Source: Gallionellaceae bacterium
Lineage (GTDB): Bacteria > Pseudomonadota > Gammaproteobacteria > Burkholderiales > Gallionellaceae
Length of the DNA: 6,338 bases
Assembly (NCBI GenBank): GCA_021731185.1
Contig: JAKFXW010000208.1
Location: 1-6,338, forward strand
Reading direction: 5' to 3'
Below the pieces are notes generated by a model. That model did no database searches. It had not been told where the DNA came from and saw only the letters and a list, made by a program, of their open reading frames with translations. The translations under genes were made by a program, and so were the position numbers. Within the stretch, counting starts at the first letter, position 1. Each line of letters starts with the position of its first letter. This document shows, in pieces, positions 4,575-6,338 of the stretch.

Positions 4575-6338
4575 TTACGCGGCCTCCCCTTGCAGATTCA
4601 ATTCTGCCTTAGCTTGTTTTTCTGCGATTTCCTGTAGGGCGCGCCGATATTCAGTCGGCATGACTTTGATAAATTTTGGTAAATAACGCGACCAATTTTC
4701 TAAAATCTCGCGCGCACGATGACTGCCTGTGTAGCGCCAATGTTTTTCTATCATGTCGCGCAAGGCCAGCTCATCTGCCTTACCCAGATGGTTAAAATGC
4801 ACGCGACCATGAGCCTCCACTTCGCCCGTTTCACTGGCGGCATATTCTTCCAGCACGGGCTCTAATTGCACCATCGCCATATTGCAGCACTGCTCAAACC
4901 CGCCGTGCTCATCCAGCACATAGGCCACACCGCCGGACATACCTGCCGCAAAGTTACGGCCGGTCTGTCCCAGCACGGCGACAATACCGCCAGTCATATA
5001 TTCACAACCATGGTCACCTACTCCTTCGACGACCGCAATTGCGCCAGAATTCCGCACTGCAAACCGTTCGCCTGCTACACCACGAAAATAACATTCACCG
5101 CTGGTTGCGCCATACATGACGGTGTTGCCCACAATAATATTTTCCTCCGCCACAATCTTGCATTCATCTGGTGGTAACACGGCAATGCGCCCGCCACACA
5201 GCCCTTTTCCCACGTAGTCATTGCCCTCGCCCGATAACTTCAGGGTAATGCCATGCGCTAAAAACGCGCCAAAACTTTGCCCCGCCGTGCCCGTTAAATT
5301 GATGGTGATGGTGTCATCTGGCAAGCCCGCATGACCGTGCAGCTTGACTAATTCATGCGACAACATCGCACCCACCACGCGGTTGGTGTTATGTATGGCG
5401 CTGTTAATTACGACAGGCTGCTTTTTATGCAATGCATCCTTTGACTGCGCGATTAAATAATGATCCAGCGCGCCTTCCAAGCCATGATCCTGCGTTTCCG
5501 CCTGACGACGTGCGACGGTGGCTGGCACATTTGGCTGATGGAAAATTTTAGAGAAATTCAAACCTTGCGCTTTCCAATGTTCAATACCATGCCGTGCGTC
5601 TAACAAATCGCTGCGCCCGATCAAGTCATCAAATTTTCGTATGCCCATTTGCGCCATTAATTCGCGCACCTCTTCAGCCACGAAGAAAAAATAATTCACC
5701 ACGTGCTCAGGCTGACCCGTAAATTTTTTACGCAATTTTGGATCTTGTGTAGCAACCCCTACTGGGCATGTGTTGAGATGACATTTACGCATCATGATGC
5801 AACCTTCCACCACCAGCGGTGCGGTAGCAAATCCGAATTCATCTGCACCCAACAGCGCGCCGATCAACACATCGCGTCCGGTTTTAAGTTGCCCATCGAC
5901 CTGCAAGGCAATGCGCCCACGCAGCCTGTTTAGCACCAATGTTTGCTGCGTCTCGGCCAGGCCCAGTTCCCACGGCGTGCCTGCGTGCATCACCGAGGAC
6001 AGTGGCGAAGCACCCGTACCGCCATCATGTCCCGACACAGTAATATGATCGGCCTTGGCCTTGGCTACGCCCGCCGCAACCGTGCCCACACCGACTTCGG
6101 AAACCAGCTTCACTGAAATCGACGCTTTAGGATTGGCATTTTTTAGATCGTGAATCAGTTGTGCTAAATCTTCAATAGAATAAATATCGTGATGCGGCGG
6201 CGGCGAAATCAGCCCTACGCCCGGCACCGACAAACGTAGTTGCGCAATGTATTCCGACACTTTGTGACCTGGTAATTGACCGCCCTCACCCGGTTTTGCG
6301 CCTTGCGCCATTTTGATTTGAATCTGATCGGCGCTGCT
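4575..6338 (-). CDS. gltB: Glutamate synthase (NADPH) large subunit GltB, C-terminal part (5' end outside window)
   Basis: The last 587 residues of GltB, whose full length is about 1,500; the frame is open to the window edge, so the start and the glutaminase domain are missing. The visible part begins in the FMN-binding synthase domain with [20 protein letters not shown], includes SISVKLVSE and HDGGTGASP, and has the [3Fe-4S] cysteine cluster [19 protein letters not shown] (C180, C186 and C191 of the visible part). The rest is the right-handed beta-helix domain with glycine-rich repeats, for example [14 protein letters not shown] and [23 protein letters not shown]. The synthase domain adds ammonia, tunnelled from the missing glutaminase domain, to 2-oxoglutarate using electrons supplied by GltD. 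The stop TAA abuts the gltD start codon. Sequence looks intact; an internal ATG at 6311 is not the start. Confidence 0.98.
   Translation of the reverse strand, partial: SSADQIQIKMAQGAKPGEGGQLPGHKVSEYIAQLRLSVPGVGLISPPPHHDIYSIEDLAQLIHDLKNANPKASISVKLVSEVGVGTVAAGVAKAKADHITVSGHDGGTGASPLSSVMHAGTPWELGLAETQQTLVLNRLRGRIALQVDGQLKTGRDVLIGALLGADEFGFATAPLVVEGCIMMRKCHLNTCPVGVATQDPKLRKKFTGQPEHVVNYFFFVAEEVRELMAQMGIRKFDDLIGRSDLLDARHGIEHWKAQGLNFSKIFHQPNVPATVARRQAETQDHGLEGALDHYLIAQSKDALHKKQPVVINSAIHNTNRVVGAMLSHELVKLHGHAGLPDDTITINLTGTAGQSFGAFLAHGITLKLSGEGNDYVGKGLCGGRIAVLPPDECKIVAEENIIVGNTVMYGATSGECYFRGVAGERFAVRNSGAIAVVEGVGDHGCEYMTGGIVAVLGQTGRNFAAGMSGGVAYVLDEHGGFEQCCNMAMVQLEPVLEEYAASETGEVEAHGRVHFNHLGKADELALRDMIEKHWRYTGSHRAREILENWSRYLPKFIKVMPTEYRRALQEIAEKQAKAELNLQGEAA

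Overview
The window looks like a piece of a proteobacterial chromosome, probably betaproteobacterial. Two things suggest this: the gltB-gltD pair, and the style of the integron attC sites with their encoded 'VKRD...RPLP' peptide tail. Species cannot be named from the sequence. Every intact gene lies on the minus strand, so reading from high to low coordinates follows transcription.

Layout in transcription order. (1) 6338-3147: the 3' part of gltB (glutamate synthase large subunit, cut by the window edge) and a complete gltD (small subunit), joined as TAAATG. They form the NADPH-dependent GOGAT enzyme of ammonium assimilation. (2) 3146-2820: about 330 bp without an intact gene. It holds a possible decayed coding remnant, a weak attC-like site and a candidate attI or leader with a possible promoter. 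(3) 2819-930: an integron gene-cassette array with three clear attC sites (2287-2350, 1437-1499, 930-992). Each attC follows the 3' end of its cassette's genes. No integron integrase is visible, so within this window it is a CALIN (cluster of attC sites lacking an integrase). Cassette 1 encodes a secreted 20-residue tandem-repeat protein with cysteines in its terminal repeats. Cassette 2 carries two tightly coupled small membrane proteins, one tail-anchored and one N-terminally anchored. Cassette 3 encodes a small protein with an N-terminal membrane helix and a charged helical region. (4) 929-754: a gap with no supportable gene. (5) 753-331: a VOC (glyoxalase/bleomycin-resistance fold) protein with a GTG start. 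(6) 310-1: on the plus strand, the frameshifted and truncated N-terminus of an IS4-type transposase.

The unusual part is the cassette array. Its three attC sites are very alike, which points to capture by one integron platform. The sites also act in gene expression: one R' box supplies the ribosome binding site of the gene that follows, one attC encodes the C-terminal tail of its cassette protein, and one stop codon lies inside an R'' box. The two-gene membrane cassette is the best candidate for an undescribed functional unit. Its function, and that of the other cassette proteins, cannot be read from the sequence.
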